Source: Aplidium turbinatum
Taxonomy: Eukaryota > Chordata > Ascidiacea > Aplousobranchia > Polyclinidae
DNA length: 64,000 nt
Assembly: GCA_918807975.1 (NCBI GenBank)
Contig: OU964918.1
Location: 58,326,477-58,390,476 of the forward strand
Direction: 5' to 3'
The notes below the pieces were generated by a model. That model was not told the origin of the DNA. It searched no databases and saw nothing but the letters and a program-made list of their open reading frames with translations. Within the stretch, counting starts at the first letter, position 1; each line of letters opens with the position of its first letter. Below are positions 45,301 through 57,811 of this stretch, in pieces. Both the position numbers and the translations under genes were made by a program.

Positions 45301-48300
45301 GTTTGACCCACTTTGATTTTGCTCAAACTACGTCAATATGTTATTTGGCATGACATAGCCATGCATTACAAATTTTAGCTCAATATCTATTATAGTTTTG
45401 GACATATGATGCTTTAAAGTTTTAGGTCCCCCTTAAACTTTTTTGCATTTGTTTTTTTGGACCATTTTCAATTAACCATTTCTTTTGCTCCAAAGGTTTT
45501 ATAAAGTTTATGTTTGGTAAAATGGTTCACTCTTGGCTATATTACATGATTGCATTGTCAAAATGCAATTAATTTGCAGCATAGTGGAGTAATCAAGCCT
45601 CAAAATAGTTCTTTTCTTCACCAAAGGTAAATTTTGTGCCATATTTGGAAGTCTGTAACTTTTTTATGAAAAGTAGGATGGTTATTATATTTATCATGAA
45701 TGTTCTTTCCCCACCAGATAACAACTTCACCAAGTTTGATAAGTAACACTACATTTATTGGAAAGTTACAATGCGTCAAAATATTCACCCAAGCAAAAAA
45801 GTCCAAATAACGCCATCTTGTGGTATAAAAACACCCCTGTAAAAAAGTGTTGACAAAACAATCTTTTTTACCTGTTGAAGAACATTACCTAAGGATGAAG
45901 AATCAGGGAATATGAGTACACTGCAAGGATGCGTCACTGTCAAATATTATTCAGTTCTTCATCACAAATATGCTTAATTGCAGGGCTTCCATTTCAGCCA
46001 AGTTTATGTTTACCATTTTATAGTAAACTTTTGCCTTGTGCTTGAGTTTTGGTCTGTGAAAATGACGTATATATTGACACATCCTTGCAGTGCACTCATA
46101 TTCCTTGATTCTTCATCCTTAGGTAATGTTCTTCAACAGGTAAAAAAGATTGTTTTGTCAACACTTTTTTATGGGGTGTTTTTATACCACAAGATGGAGT
46201 TATTTGGGCTTTTTTGCTTTGGGTGAATATTTTGATGCATTGTAACTTTGTAATAAATGTAGTGTTACTTACCAAACTTGGTGAAGTTGTTATCTGTTAG
46301 GGAAAGAATATTCATGATAATATAATAACCATCCTACTTTTCATATAAAAGTTACAGACTTCCAAATATGGCATGACATTTACCTTTGGTGAAGAAAAGA
46401 GCTATTTTGAGGCTTGATTACTCCACTATGGTGCAAATTAATTGCATTTTGACAATGCAATCATGTAATATAGCCAAGAGTGAACCATTTTACCAAACAT
46501 AAACTTTACATAACCTTTGGAGCAAAAGAAATGGTTAATTGAAAATGGTCTAAAAAAACAAATGCGGAAAAGTTTAAGGGGTACCTAAAACTTTAAAGCA
46601 TCATATTTCCAAACTATAATAGATATTGAGCTAAAATTTGTATTGCATGGCTATATCATGCCAAATAACATATTGACCTAGTTTGAGCTAAATCGAAGTG
46701 GGTCAAACTGGGAACTTTATGATTTTCAGGACGTTTGGACGGTTTGGCATGGAATGACCCAAATACCCTAAAAAATGCACTTTTTGAATTATCTCAAAAA
46801 CTAATGTATTTAGAGAAAAAGTTCCTAGTATGACACATAGAAACATAGATATTCTGCATCTTTTGACACCAAAACTGACTTTCTACTATGAGTAGTTAGC
46901 GAGTTAGAGGATTTTTTAATAAATTTGACCTTTTGTGACCTTTGTTGGGGGGTAGGTGGCTGGGTTTTGGGACCTACCAAAAAAAACTTGTGTAAATGTT
47001 ATTTTTTAAAGGTTTGCCAGGTTTTCAAAACCCCCCACATTGAAATTGCAAAAAAAAAATTTTTCAAACCACCCTAATGTATAGCAACATATCTAAATAG
47101 CAATTAAGCGATTGGGAAGTTAAACATGTCATGATGTAATACATTCAGTCACTTTGGCATATGATGATGTCATACATTCAGTCACTTAAATTGTTTAAGG
47201 CCGGTTTGACCAATGATGAATAGTAAAAGGTCTGAGCTTCCGAGCATCTTGTGCAGAATTTTGATTTGTCTCCAGCATGTTGTGCAAAACTCATGGTTCA
47301 AAAGTATTGCTCATGAGTTATAAAGATATGTTGACATTAATTCATAGTGGAATTTTAATACATTCAGCAACTATGCAATATGCATGACAAAGCCAACCTA
47401 CAGATTTTAGACTACATTTTTGTATCTTCAATTTTAGATAAACTATCAAATTTTTCGCTTTTGGAGCATAAAAGGTGTTAATTATTTTAAGTCATACAAC
47501 CATGTTTTATCCATCACTTGCATTATATTCCACTATGTCACATTTTTGGTTAATTTATTTAATAAATTAACTAAAGAGACAGTCATTTTTTTGCACTATG
47601 ATCTTTGAGGCAAATGACTTCAAAGGAAAACTGAGGTCAATTTACAATATTACTACCTACCTGGTGTAAAAGACAAATGTATATATATATTTAATTATCT
47701 TGTGAATGTCACATCATAATTGTTTGATGGCAGACAACAGGTGATGTTTTAAGCTGTGATCCTTGTGGTATGTATATATATGTACAATTAAAAAATCTAA
47801 TTTAATTCGCTCTGCTTTGCTTTTTTGCTTAGCATTGAGCACTTTTTGTAGAATTAATACTTAATGGTTTTCATTGTTACAATCAAAAAATATATATTGC
47901 TGTGAATGTGATTGTATGTGCTGTTTCTATGCCTCCAGCAAAATAAACTAAACTACCACTCAACTGCTTCCAAAACCATTTCACGTATGATAGTCATGGT
48001 ATATTGAAAGTAGATATTATTTTTGTAGAAACACTATGCCATTGTAGAGTTGGAAGATCCAAATGTTGTAAAGAATATTCTGGGGCAGAAGCATCACATT
48101 GTCAATGGAGTTTCTGTTGTTGTTAAACCAAGGTAATTAAAGTGGCCTCTACACAAGTACATAGTACAGGTAGCAGCCAAACTAATGCCAGTGACACAAG
48201 TTCTTCTGTCAATGCCACATGTGTTTCCCAAAACTTCTTAGTGGGTTAAACTTTATCGGATTTACAAAAAAGTTTCCAAAAGTTATTTTTTAAGCTAACC

Positions 48301-51300
48301 TCACACACAAAAAGGTAGGGTCTATCATAGGCGCCGACTCCAGGGGGGCGGCTGCTCCCCCGCAAATTATTAAAAAAAAATCCAAAATCAAATGTTTCTA
48401 AGTTCAGATTTGCGTTAGTTTGACCTTCATTGCGGATCGATCTCAATTAAAAGATCTACTTGTTGCAACAAGAGCGCTGCTCCTAAGATAACAAAAGAAA
48501 CAGAAGTACGGTAACTGATAAACGCCAGCATGGTGCCGTTGAAGCATAGTAACAATGATTGAAAAACGTTTTTCTTGATTTCTTTTGCTTTGTTTTTTCT
48601 TGGGAGTGTCAGTAACGAGGTGCGGTTTGCTCAGTTTAGTATCGACGCGTATCAAGAGCTAAAGTTCAAAGTGACCAGCATATAATTCGAAGTAGCCTAC
48701 AGGCCTCGAAATTCGTTTTTGTTGACGGCGGACAAACCTGTCCGGTCTGAGCAGCTATCTCGTCGGACAAATTAAGTCTCACGGCTGACACACCAGTTTT
48801 AGCCGTCGATCGTCATGCTTAATCACTTTATCTTGATAATAATTCTTCGCCATTTCAGAACTATAACTACGGTTTTAGAAGGCTTTTTAAAAATTCAGTA
48901 AAGTCACTCTGAAAGGCTTTCATCAGACCAGCGACGTGCGCTTGAAGAGTCAAAGCGCCGTGTAGCTGGTCAAACGTCACATAACTGATTAACTTCCACC
49001 GAACGAGGTCGTGTGGCTTATTGCGTCACAATGCTCTGGGCAGGAGTCGGAAAATTTCTACACTAACGCTACTATTTTCTGCTGTGCAAAGTTTCGCAGG
49101 CTTTTTTCTTTAAGTTTACTTTTGCGTGTCATGTGAGCGAAAGTGAATTTTCCTTCGGTCTTTTCTTTCTTACTGTAATACCAAAACTTAACAAATTTTG
49201 TTGCATCTTGCTGTAATAGCCTACTCGTATAATATGATTTAGTAACCAACCTTGCCGTATCATTATTACTCGGAGATCAAAGCCAGACATTGTGACGTAA
49301 AACTTGAACTAAATTGCGCGTGATTAGTGTAGATTGTAGAAGTACCTGTACTCCTATCGATTCTTAGCGAAGAATTCACCTTTGTTACGCTGATTCAATG
49401 TCATCAATCGTTGAAGCAATGTAAAAATCGAAAGTTTTCCTCCTTGAATGGAGGCTAAGGGATACAGTATTCACATTTTCTAGATGCGCGCTGGAATGCG
49501 CTGGAAATTATATTATCGCAACAATTGTTCGTGCTATGCAATGACGATTTGTATCGCTAGTTCCTGTGTTATTTCTCGGCGGACAAATATGACCGATCTA
49601 GATGGTACTTCCCGCGGACATCACATGCTGTGAAGTCGGACATGTCCGATGTCCACCGTGAATTTCGAGGCCTGAGCCTACATTATAAAGCTTGGCGATA
49701 TACAATGGCATATAGACGCAATCAAACATCAATGCTGACAAACAAACATCAGCATTTTGTATGTAAGCAATCAGTCGGCTAGAAAGTTTGCCCCCCCCCG
49801 GCGATTTTCAAAACCCGGCGCCTATGTCTATTGCTAAAAGTCGAGGGCAAGCGATGCACTTTGATATATATATCTGAAGTATTCATGTCATATCATACCA
49901 ACAGATCAAAATTTTGTTTGTTACTGTCATCATCTATTGGTAAAAGTTGAGTATAAAGCAAATTTGCAAACAAAGTTTACTCCTGAATGTGGTTCTTGTA
50001 GTAGCCTATCAAGTGAAAGTTTAATTTTGGTTTGTAAATGACAAATTTGTGTGAACAAAATCAAAATATTTTAAGAGTTTGGAAGTAAAGTAATGAAAAT
50101 ATGTGAATTATTATATTTGTTTGCAGAGAATTGAAATCAACACCAACATTTTCGCCCAAAAATACAAATGCTAACAAGGAAGTTTTAAGCCAAATGATAG
50201 TTGATGAGTTGACACAAGCAACTGATGTATGTGGAAGGCAAGCGTAAAGGCTTATCACAAACTAAACTGTATAATAAGCTTTGGGAGAGAAGTAATGTTA
50301 CAATACCATAATGGTGGGCACCAATTACAATGATACCTACTGAGGGCAAAGAATTCTTGCCGAAAACGTTTGAATTTATTACGTTGTTATTTTGTTAGTG
50401 CAATGTATTTGTTTTGAATGATGCTATTCGAACCTATATTGTCAGTTATCTGTTTATGGAATTGTAAACTAATTGTATTCTATTAAACAAGTTTAAATCT
50501 TTTGAGTATTGATAAAACTTGAAATAACATTTTGTAAATTGCTGTGATTAAAAATACTTGAGACAATAATTGTTCTAGATCTAGTGTAATGTTTCTAATT
50601 TTTGTGAAACTCCAACTTTAAGGGAATAGAACTCAACTCCTTTAAACAAGTGCAATGTTCTTGCGTCTGTTAATACTTTGCAAGTGAAAATCTTCTATAA
50701 GTTTGTCAAAATTTTTAATCTCAACTTGACGTTAGGCTCCTCAACTTGAAATGAGAGTTGCTTTGCACAGTTACAACTTTGAATTTACCAACAGGTAGAA
50801 CAACAAGTGGTGAGATTACAAAACGAACTTCAATTGACCCAAGATGAGATTTCTCTTCGTGACCTGCTTTGCCAACTTTTGCAAGCTGCTTTACAAGAAG
50901 CTTTTCCAGGCTGCTTGATCACACCGTTTGGTTCTTCTGTAAGTCCTAGCAACGGCTTATGTTCTGTTAAAAGAAAGTCAAAGCCATTTCAATAAATCAA
51001 AGCCTCGTTCGCCAAGTTTCTTGCGAGACTTATGTAGAAATTTACTTGTGGTACCCCACGACCTTTTTGGTTGATCTACTGCTGGTTGAACCGTGATCTT
51101 TCCCCATAGTAGTGATAGTCGATGGTTTACAACTTGGGGTGTACGAATCCCTAAAGGGGTTTGTGAGAGTTTTAAGGAATATTGTATGTGCATTGAGTTT
51201 TAAGAAAAAGTTCTAAAGTTTTAGCCGTCCGTGCCAACAAAAATGTTGGAATGTACCGGTGTAAATGAAGTGTTCCTCACCCAATAAATGTGTTAGGCCC

Positions 51301-54017
51301 CCAATCTTCTTGAAATGAACATTCTTTTAGTTGTAGAAACAAGCTACTTATTTAAATGCAAAGCGAAAACTTAAAGTTCCGAGTTTGGAAGGATGGCTTT
51401 GAATTTAATTTCGTAAACACTGATATTACATAATTAGAACTAGCTTGTCTGTTTTAAATCGGTATTGATTCTATCGTGTCTAATCGTCTCTATTGGTGAC
51501 AAGTGACTTTTGGTCTTTCGCTGCCATCCTTGTGCGGAATGTGCGAATTATTTATGTTTTGTATATTTTTGTTTATTCGCCAACTGAACTATAGTTACTG
51601 AAAAAAGCGGTTATTCTTCGCACTTGCCTTATTTGATAGGACTTTCTTTTCGTATTATACTGCTTTTATATTAACTTGACAATGATTTGTTGTGTTCACA
51701 AAACAGAGATTAAATTTTCTGACATGTACTTTCTCTTTCGGTACTTTTTTGTAGAGCAATGGATTTGGGGTGAATGGATGTGACCTTGATTTGCATTTTG
51801 AATACGATAAAGTTCACCCTGATATTCTTCATGATATTTTATCCCAAGATGAAGCTATGGAGATTCCGGACAAGCTTGCCTCTTCGCAAAAAACCGTTTC
51901 AACAAACGAGATTCTACTTGCTGTAGCTGAACTAATAAAGCAATGTGTTCCGGACTGCCATAAAATTAAAGCCATTTTGAATGCTCGCCTGCCTGTAGTG
52001 CGGTTCCATCATAAAGCTTCCAGGATGAAATGTGACATTTCTTTAGCAAACCATCTTGCAGTGCGCAACACAGCTTATTTAAGATACTGTTGGCAACTGC
52101 AGCCTTCCTTTAAGTCTCTTGTATTTGTTATTCGGGCTTGGATGAAGCAGTGGGAATTGGCAGGTTTGTACAATTTATCTCTTCAAATTGTCAATGCTTT
52201 TTTGCAGTTTGAAATTTGTTTATTTATAGCAAATTTACTTAGTTTCCACTATATAGACATAGTGAAGTAAACTACAAAGCCGTCAAACCGGCGCTTAGCT
52301 GTGACGTAAACTAAAACTGGTCATGAAAGTATACTCAAATGGAACGTGTAGGTATCTTCCTTGCCTTGCTACCAGGAAAGTTATGCTTGCCCATTTGATC
52401 TTCCTTTACATTACTTCAAACGGAAAGGAATTTTATTTGGTAAAAATATGAACTTAATAGTACTTTCTCAATCTTAACATTGAACAGAGCTTGAAACTTC
52501 ATTGCTATAACTTTTATGCTTGCTGGCTACGCTGTTTATCATTTGTGCATGACATGAACTTACTTCAAACTGACCTACTCTGTGTATAATAAGACGTTAC
52601 TTTTGTGTCTGTTACAGGCGGAGTTCATACTAATGGCCCGAGACTGAACAACTATGCTGCCACATTGATGGTATTGTTTTATATGCAACATACCGGTCAG
52701 ATACCATCTCTGGATGAACTGAGATCGAGCATGGCTGGTCGCAGAACCTTCATCAACGGTTGGGATTGTACATTCCCAACTTCCATCCAAGTGCCTGGCT
52801 TCCAGTGCAGCTCTTCCGATTCTCAACCGATAGAAGAAAATCTTGCTCAATTTTTTGAGTTTTACTCCAATGTAGATTTTGCAAAGACGGTTTTAGATTT
52901 AAGTATTGCTAAGTTTGTACCTACCTCCAACCTTTCCACAAAAGATGGTTGTCAAACTCAACAATCTGACAGTCAGAAACTTATAAGTGAAAATGCGGAA
53001 CCTGATAGAAAAAGCTCGCGGTTCAAAGTTGGTCCTCTTAACATCCGGGATCCTTTCGAATTGCTTCATAACGTGGCAGGAAATGTCAACGAAAAACACG
53101 TGAAGTTGATGACAAAATGTTTTCGAAATGCTGTTCTTGCGTCGAAAATGAAAGCATATCGTGTGAAGGGAAATCAAAGATGGGGCATCCTGAATCTTTT
53201 CATTGACCACCATCATAAAAAGGATGGAAATGCTGTTAAAGAAAGTGTCATGTCCTGTACAGAACACGCATTTTGTATTGGGAAGGGTTCAAACGAAAGC
53301 GAATTTAACTGCACAGCTGCCAGTAGCTTGGTTTTAACAGTTTTACAAGATATTTTTAAAGTTACTTGTAAGAATGCGGTTCACTCATCACCTCCAGAAA
53401 ATATAACCACAGACGAAATTCCAGTTAAGAATGATGAAGACTACCAATCCAATGCCATGTCTGTTAATGACTGTGCCCATACTTCCAGTTCAAGCAATAT
53501 TATGAAAAACACGTCAAGAAAAAGGCCCGCTGGCAACGAACCTTGTGGTTATTGTAAGCGGGCAAAGTTGATGTTATCGTCATCAACAGCTCAGCAGGTT
53601 TCTATACGAGAAAGTGAACCAGTAAAGCTGCCTTACACTGCTGAATGCATTGCCACGCATAAGCTGTGGCAAGGCAGGCGAAAAGCTCGACGAAAACTTG
53701 TTCAGAAAGGAAAGTCCGACTTGTTGGAGCTGGAAAAGCAAGTGTCTCAGTTGCTGCTTTCTGATCAATCAGACTCTACCCAAACATCGGGAGTGGAAAT
53801 GGACAATTCCTTAGAAGATTTGAACAGCAGTACTTCATCTAGCGTTGCTGAACCACCTTCTAACGTATTCAAGTTCACTCTGACTCTGAAAAGCGAAGAT
53901 AACTCTTCATTACGTCTAGCGTTCTGTCCGGATTCAAAAAGTGCTGATTTTATAACGTTTTATCGACATTTAGAGACTTTTTTACCTGGTTTCGTTTTTA
54001 AATGCTTGAAACAGTGA
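42327..54017 (+). CDS. TUT1: TUT1 / Star-PAP: U6 snRNA-specific terminal uridylyltransferase and nuclear poly(A) polymerase
   Basis: Exons: 42327-42441, 43172-43365, 48029-48132, 50127-50226, 50795-50938, 51755-52163, 52618-54017. All are GT-AG, phases agree, and the model gives 821 codons against about 870 in vertebrates. In animals TUT1 adds uridines to U6 snRNA and polyadenylates selected mRNAs in the nucleus. Seen here: a C2H2 finger with C29, C32, H45, H51; an RRM at about 68-140 (SLYVSG, HYAIVEL); the polymerase-beta core with PFGSS (215-219) and GCDLDL (D229, D231), third Asp at about 313 in KCDISL; and the recognition motif GPLNIRDPFELLHNVAGNV at about 494-512. Further on come a basic NLS-like SRKRP...CKRAK stretch, LWQGRRKARRKL, and a KA-1-like C-terminus ending FLPGFVFKC. 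The ATG gives an N-terminus the same length as known TUT1. All key residues are present. Confidence 0.95.
43547..44935 (+). mobile_element. Tc1/mariner transposon in TUT1 intron 2, dead
   Basis: Inverted ends CAGTCGTGGCCAAAAGTTTA and TAAACTTTTGGCCACGACTG are perfect and flanked by TA. The transposase (about 43745-44779) starts MGKMCSLSEVQRCQIV with an HTH (RQIGEQFGFSKTAVHQ), then the second HTH (ISRRTVSRRL-like), the DE box around FSDESSVQQFG, a MIWGAIS-like block, a MQDGALCH-like block, and SPNLYPIENF with the catalytic Glu. It is broken by a stop after the first HTH and several frameshifts. In the SPNLYPIEN block the usual D-L-N is changed. 1389 bp. Confidence 0.9.
44943..47074. mobile_element. 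2.1-kb foldback (near-full-length palindrome) in TUT1 intron 2
   Basis: GGGTGGTTTGAAAAAT at the left and ATTTTTCAAACCACCC at the right are flanked by TA (44941-44942 and 47075-47076). The left arm, about 44943-45938, and right arm, about 46074-47074, are inverted along their whole roughly 1-kb length with scattered differences. Only about 135 bp of loop separates them. No transposase frame is present. It lies five bases from the end of the Tc1 copy. Family unknown; the TA target suggests Tc1/mariner-like mobilisation. Confidence 0.9.
48326..49826. mobile_element. DNA element of the CATAGGCGCC family in TUT1 intron 3, host of a nested one
   Basis: CATAGGCGCCGACTCC with a G-run at the left, and GGCGATTTTCAAAACCC then GGCGCCTATG with a C-run at the right. 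TCTAT lies on both sides (48321-48325 and 49827-49831); the true duplication may be longer but diverged. Related to 15766-16621, whose right end reads TTTTGAAAACTCGGCGCCTATG. It contains the insertion at 48701-49674. Confidence 0.7.
48701..49674. mobile_element. hAT-type element nested in the TUT1 intron 3 element
   Basis: AGGCCTCGAAATTC at the left is inverted as GAATTTCGAGGCCT at the right. Sequence just inside, GGCGGACAAACCTGTCCGG and CGGACATGTCCGATGTCC, is also partly inverted. Flanks TAGCCTAC and GAGCCTAC agree at seven of eight positions. About 974 bp, no transposase recognised. Confidence 0.65.
50227..50794 (+). other. TUT1 intron 4, nothing recognised
   Basis: Starts GTATGT and ends ACAG; AT-rich, with no bounded repeat seen. 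Confidence 0.7.
50939..51754 (+). other. TUT1 intron 5 with decayed repeat sequence
   Basis: Starts GTAAGT and ends TTTTTTGTAG. The part around 51030-51190 (GGGGTGTACGAATCCC, AAAGGGGTTTGTGAGAG) resembles the interior of hAT-derived repeats, but ends could not be found. Confidence 0.5.
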
Positions 54018-54086
54018 CTTAGGCTACTATCGAATACCTTGATCGCCTTGTTACCAACATGTAACCAAAGTTGTTTTTATTACTAG

Positions 54087-54092
54087 AATAAA
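54087..54092 (+). terminator. TUT1 polyadenylation signal
   Basis: AATAAA lies 70 bases after the TUT1 stop, with a short 3' UTR in between. It is the first canonical signal downstream. Confidence 0.7.
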
Positions 54093-55214
54093 AAGACTAA
54101 ACAACAACAAAGGATTTAGCTTTGCTATTTAAATTAAAAAGCCACAAACCCTAAGAAACATTTCGAGCCTTTTCAGCCTTTATATTACATTGTTACGTAA
54201 GTTTCTGGGATAATATTTTGGTGGAACAAATTCCACCAAAGTTCGATCGCCAATTGTTTGATGAAAAAAAAGAGAAATGTGGTGATTATACTATTGCCTA
54301 CATTGTTTCATTGCCTACATTCACATCATTGTAGACCAGGTCCTTTTAAAAATTAAATTTCTATCACGATCCAGGCGTTTCATGATTCTTGCCTGCATTG
54401 TATTTCCAAACTCACCAAATAGGCTGAAAGCGAAAGGAAGTTTCAAATGGATAATTTGTATTATTAAGATGAGATGAAAGAGTAGTATTTCTAGCATTTG
54501 CGACAAATTGCCTTCTCAAGATTGTTACCTCAACATTTCCGAATTTATGATTTGCATGCTATTCCTATTGTACCCACATAATTTAAGAATCATATCAAGA
54601 CGATAGTTTCTTTATTTTGATTTCAAAACACGTCACAGATCTTGTTTCCAAAATGCAATTTTTGAAATCTGTAGCCTCGGTACAGTACAGCTTTGTTAAA
54701 AAAAGTTTTGCTGCAAAAGCAGACTGCAAATACTCGTTTTGAGATGTCAACCACTGCTCAATCTTATGTTGTATTGTTTTTTTTTTCGAACACGAGTGTT
54801 AAACTAAAAACTTTTTGCGACCTAATCACAATCAACTTGTGCTATGATTCAATCGAGGTCCTATTTAATGCTTAGGTATTTTTCTTGAGAAAGCCTGTGT
54901 GAAGCAAACCAGGTAGCGTCTTCTTTTGGGCCGTCGCACAACAACTTCAATTCCTCTGACCCGCGTTGTTTTTGGCAAAAAAAAGTGTACAGCTACACCT
55001 GCATTACAGACAGCCTTCGAGGCTCGGATGCGTCCTCATGTTTGTTGATTAAAGGACCACACAAGTGTGAGGGTTGACTACCGTACTCTTCTTCCATACC
55101 CGCATTATGGTTTTCGTCGTTGTTCAAATGTCGTGTGACGCTCACCAGAGAGGTAGGAATATCAAGTTGTAAAGTTTTTAGGAAAACGATTGTAGGATTC
55201 AACATTTTGCTATA
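54093..55214. other. Intergenic stretch after TUT1, no gene seen
   Basis: AT-rich sequence with low-complexity open frames only. No element ends could be paired. Confidence 0.5.
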
Positions 55215-55493
55215 GGGAACGTTCAAATATTACGTAACGCTTTTTTTCCGAATTTTTGACCCCCCCTCCCCCATGTAACACCAACGTAACGCTTTTTTCA
55301 ATCCCCCCCCTCCCCCATGTAACGCTTTTTCAGTACGAATTCAGCACAAAAAACTACCATTCTGTACTCGAAAGCGTTACGTAACAGTTTGCTTGAACCC
55401 CCTCCCCCCAATGTGACGCTAACGTAACGCTTTGCATAAACCCCCCTCCCCCTCGAAGGCGTTACGTAATATTTGTAGTATTTGAACGTTCCC
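55215..55493. mobile_element. MITE with GGGAACGTTCAAATA ends
   Basis: GGGAACGTTCAAATATTACG at the left, and CGTAATATTTG followed by TATTTGAACGTTCCC at the right. Flanks share ATA (55212-55214 and 55494-55496), a possible 3-bp target duplication. Several ACGTAACGC and CCCCCTCCCCC motifs repeat inside. 279 bp. The minus-strand open frame at 55298-55495 is just this repeat. Confidence 0.7.
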
Positions 55494-57024
55494 ATACTTG
55501 TCGGTTGATTAAAAGCGCCACAGCACTTAGTTAAAGATTTAATTTACCGATGAAAAAAAGTTTTGCTCGGGTCAGCGTCAGTACAAAACTTTTTAGTTCT
55601 AGCCTACAAGTTACAGTAGTTTCAAACGAACAATTTTTTAGTGTACTGAAGAATTGGAACATCACCTTAGCTGCCATGTTGAATGCAGGGTTGTAGGCCT
55701 ATATCCTATCCAGATCGAGCCATACATGACTTTCCTAAAAGTACATTCAGTCTACGTTATAAAAAACATGCCGTATCAAACGCTCAAAAAAAAGTTATCA
55801 CAAGTTTTGTCGCACTGCGATATAGCCTATATCTACGGTAGGCTACATGAGGGCCTGCTGTTTGAAACAAGCTTCCACCTACTACTACTATAAGAAATGA
55901 ATGTAAAACTGTGAAAGGCTTTAAATCAAAAATGAACAAGCTAAATCTTCCTTAAGTATTGCATACACCAAACATAGCCTACTAATATTTCATTGCCCTG
56001 CAATGATAGGCCTATGCGTGTGGACTGTGGATTTATTAGCAAAAAAGTAAGATCGTAAATAGGCTACTCCTACTGGCTATCTGGTTCTTCTGTTTTTATT
56101 TTGTCTACAGAAGTTTTTCTATTTTCTTCAACCAATCGCCATGTTTCCGTGAAGCAGTGGCCATGTGATCCAACCAGTTGTTTTATATCAATATCTTGGA
56201 CCGGATCGTCATGCCATTGTCTGTTTGTTTCTCTGCTACTTTTTACAACGTAGTAGGCTAGGCCTTGCCGATTTGGAGTAAGCTTACTTTTTTATATTGT
56301 GTTGAACGCGTGAAACATACGGTAACCCAATTTTTTTTATATTACTCTGACATGCCACTAAGTTACTAGGCCTACATCCCAGCTAAAGGGTCCTGTCATT
56401 TTTGCATTGATTCAACCGTTCAACGTCTGCTGACTTTGGGTCGGTGTGGAGGTGATGATTTTTTCTGGCTGGGGTCTTATAATTATCGCTCTATCGGCGT
56501 AACTTTATACCACAGCACGCTATATCTGCAAGACATGACTTCCTTGGGTGTAACTGGATTTCAGCAAGATGATGTTATTGTATTTGGTTTGTTTTTGTCC
56601 TTGTTTTGTATCGTGAATTTGTGACTATTTTGTAAGTCGTGAAAGGCCTGGTGCGTTGCGCTTGAAATGGTTTTGCCCGTGGTAAGTTAGGAATTCTTTG
56701 GGGGTTTTTCTTTGCCTGTTTTGCTCTTTTTTTGCTATGAGTTAAGCGCATCAAGATGTGACGTGTTTCCCTCACGACCATCAGCACTCTCGATAACTCA
56801 CCATGGCCGATCTTCATAGCAAGTGTCTATTGATACGAATCTTGGAAATATCAGCTACGGGCTTATGTCCCGAATAGCCTACATGTTGTGTTTTTTTTTT
56901 ATTTTTGTTTCTAACTTTTTATTTTATTTTCTATCTTAAATCTTTCTGAAGGTGTTGCAACCGTGCCACAGCATTTCTTTCAACTTAATAACTTATTTCG
57001 ATCTCAAACACGTTTAACCTTCTC
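55494..57024. other. Intergenic stretch, no gene seen
   Basis: AT-rich DNA with many TAGCCTAC-like octamers. The open frames have no recognisable similarity. Confidence 0.5.
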
Positions 57025-57124
57025 GTTTTGTCGCTTCTACCTTTTCTCGACCTTTAGGCCTACTGTGTTGACGTGTATTGTTTTTGCTGTGATGGTCAGA
57101 AATAAAAAGCAACTGAACTGAACT
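57025..57124 (+). repeat. Dispersed retroposon 3' end with CTGAACTGAACTG tail
   Basis: GTTTTGTCGCTTCTACC, then GTGATGGTCAGAAATAAAAA and CAACTGAACTGAACTG. Same family as 29440-29650. The short tandem tail is consistent with LINE-type reverse transcription. Confidence 0.6.
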
Positions 57125-57811
57125 GACCAATCATAAACGCTCGCCTGTGGTGCAATATGCAAAGAAGTCAAGATAGTCTGTGTCACTATTAGAAGTGGAG
57201 TTTGATTAATTTTTCACCATTTGAATCACTCTTTTTGTTTGCTAACACTCGGCTTTCTGGAACTCGTTTAGTTCATTTTTGAAATAACTTTTTCAGATTT
57301 TAAAACAGAACTTTCGGACAATTTTTGTTTTAAAAAATCTTTACTTTATAACAAACTCTGAACAAACTGTGTCCTTTGGTTTCACTCCGATTGCTTAGTT
57401 GTCCGCCACGAGAGCTCAGTTAGTTACGCGTGACTTCGTGAACAAAGAAGCTGCAAGATCAAGTGGCGCTGCTTCGACTCTCAAGTTGTGCGCTTGAGCA
57501 ACGCATTCTAAGGACTGCTATTCATTCACCTAGCCTACACCTAATGGATGGAATAATCTCACAACAACAACATTTCAACAATCAGAAAATTTTACTCTGC
57601 CAATCGTGGTAACCGGCCTTAGGCTACATCAAAAGCCTATACAAGTAGCCTGTGCGAAACTACAGCACTAGGAATAACTTATCAAGGCTTTGTCAGTCCG
57701 AGGATAAAGATTCAAAAAACAAAGTAAACCATCCCCTTGGGTTTCATCTCTTAAACTTCGATGCCTTGGTCTGTGATAGTCCAAGTAGCCTACGGTGAGG
57801 TAGCCTACAAC

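Noticed and set aside
55298-55495. 65-codon minus-strand frame
   Set aside because: Lies entirely in a MITE and its translation follows the CCCCCTCCC/ACGTAACGC repeats.
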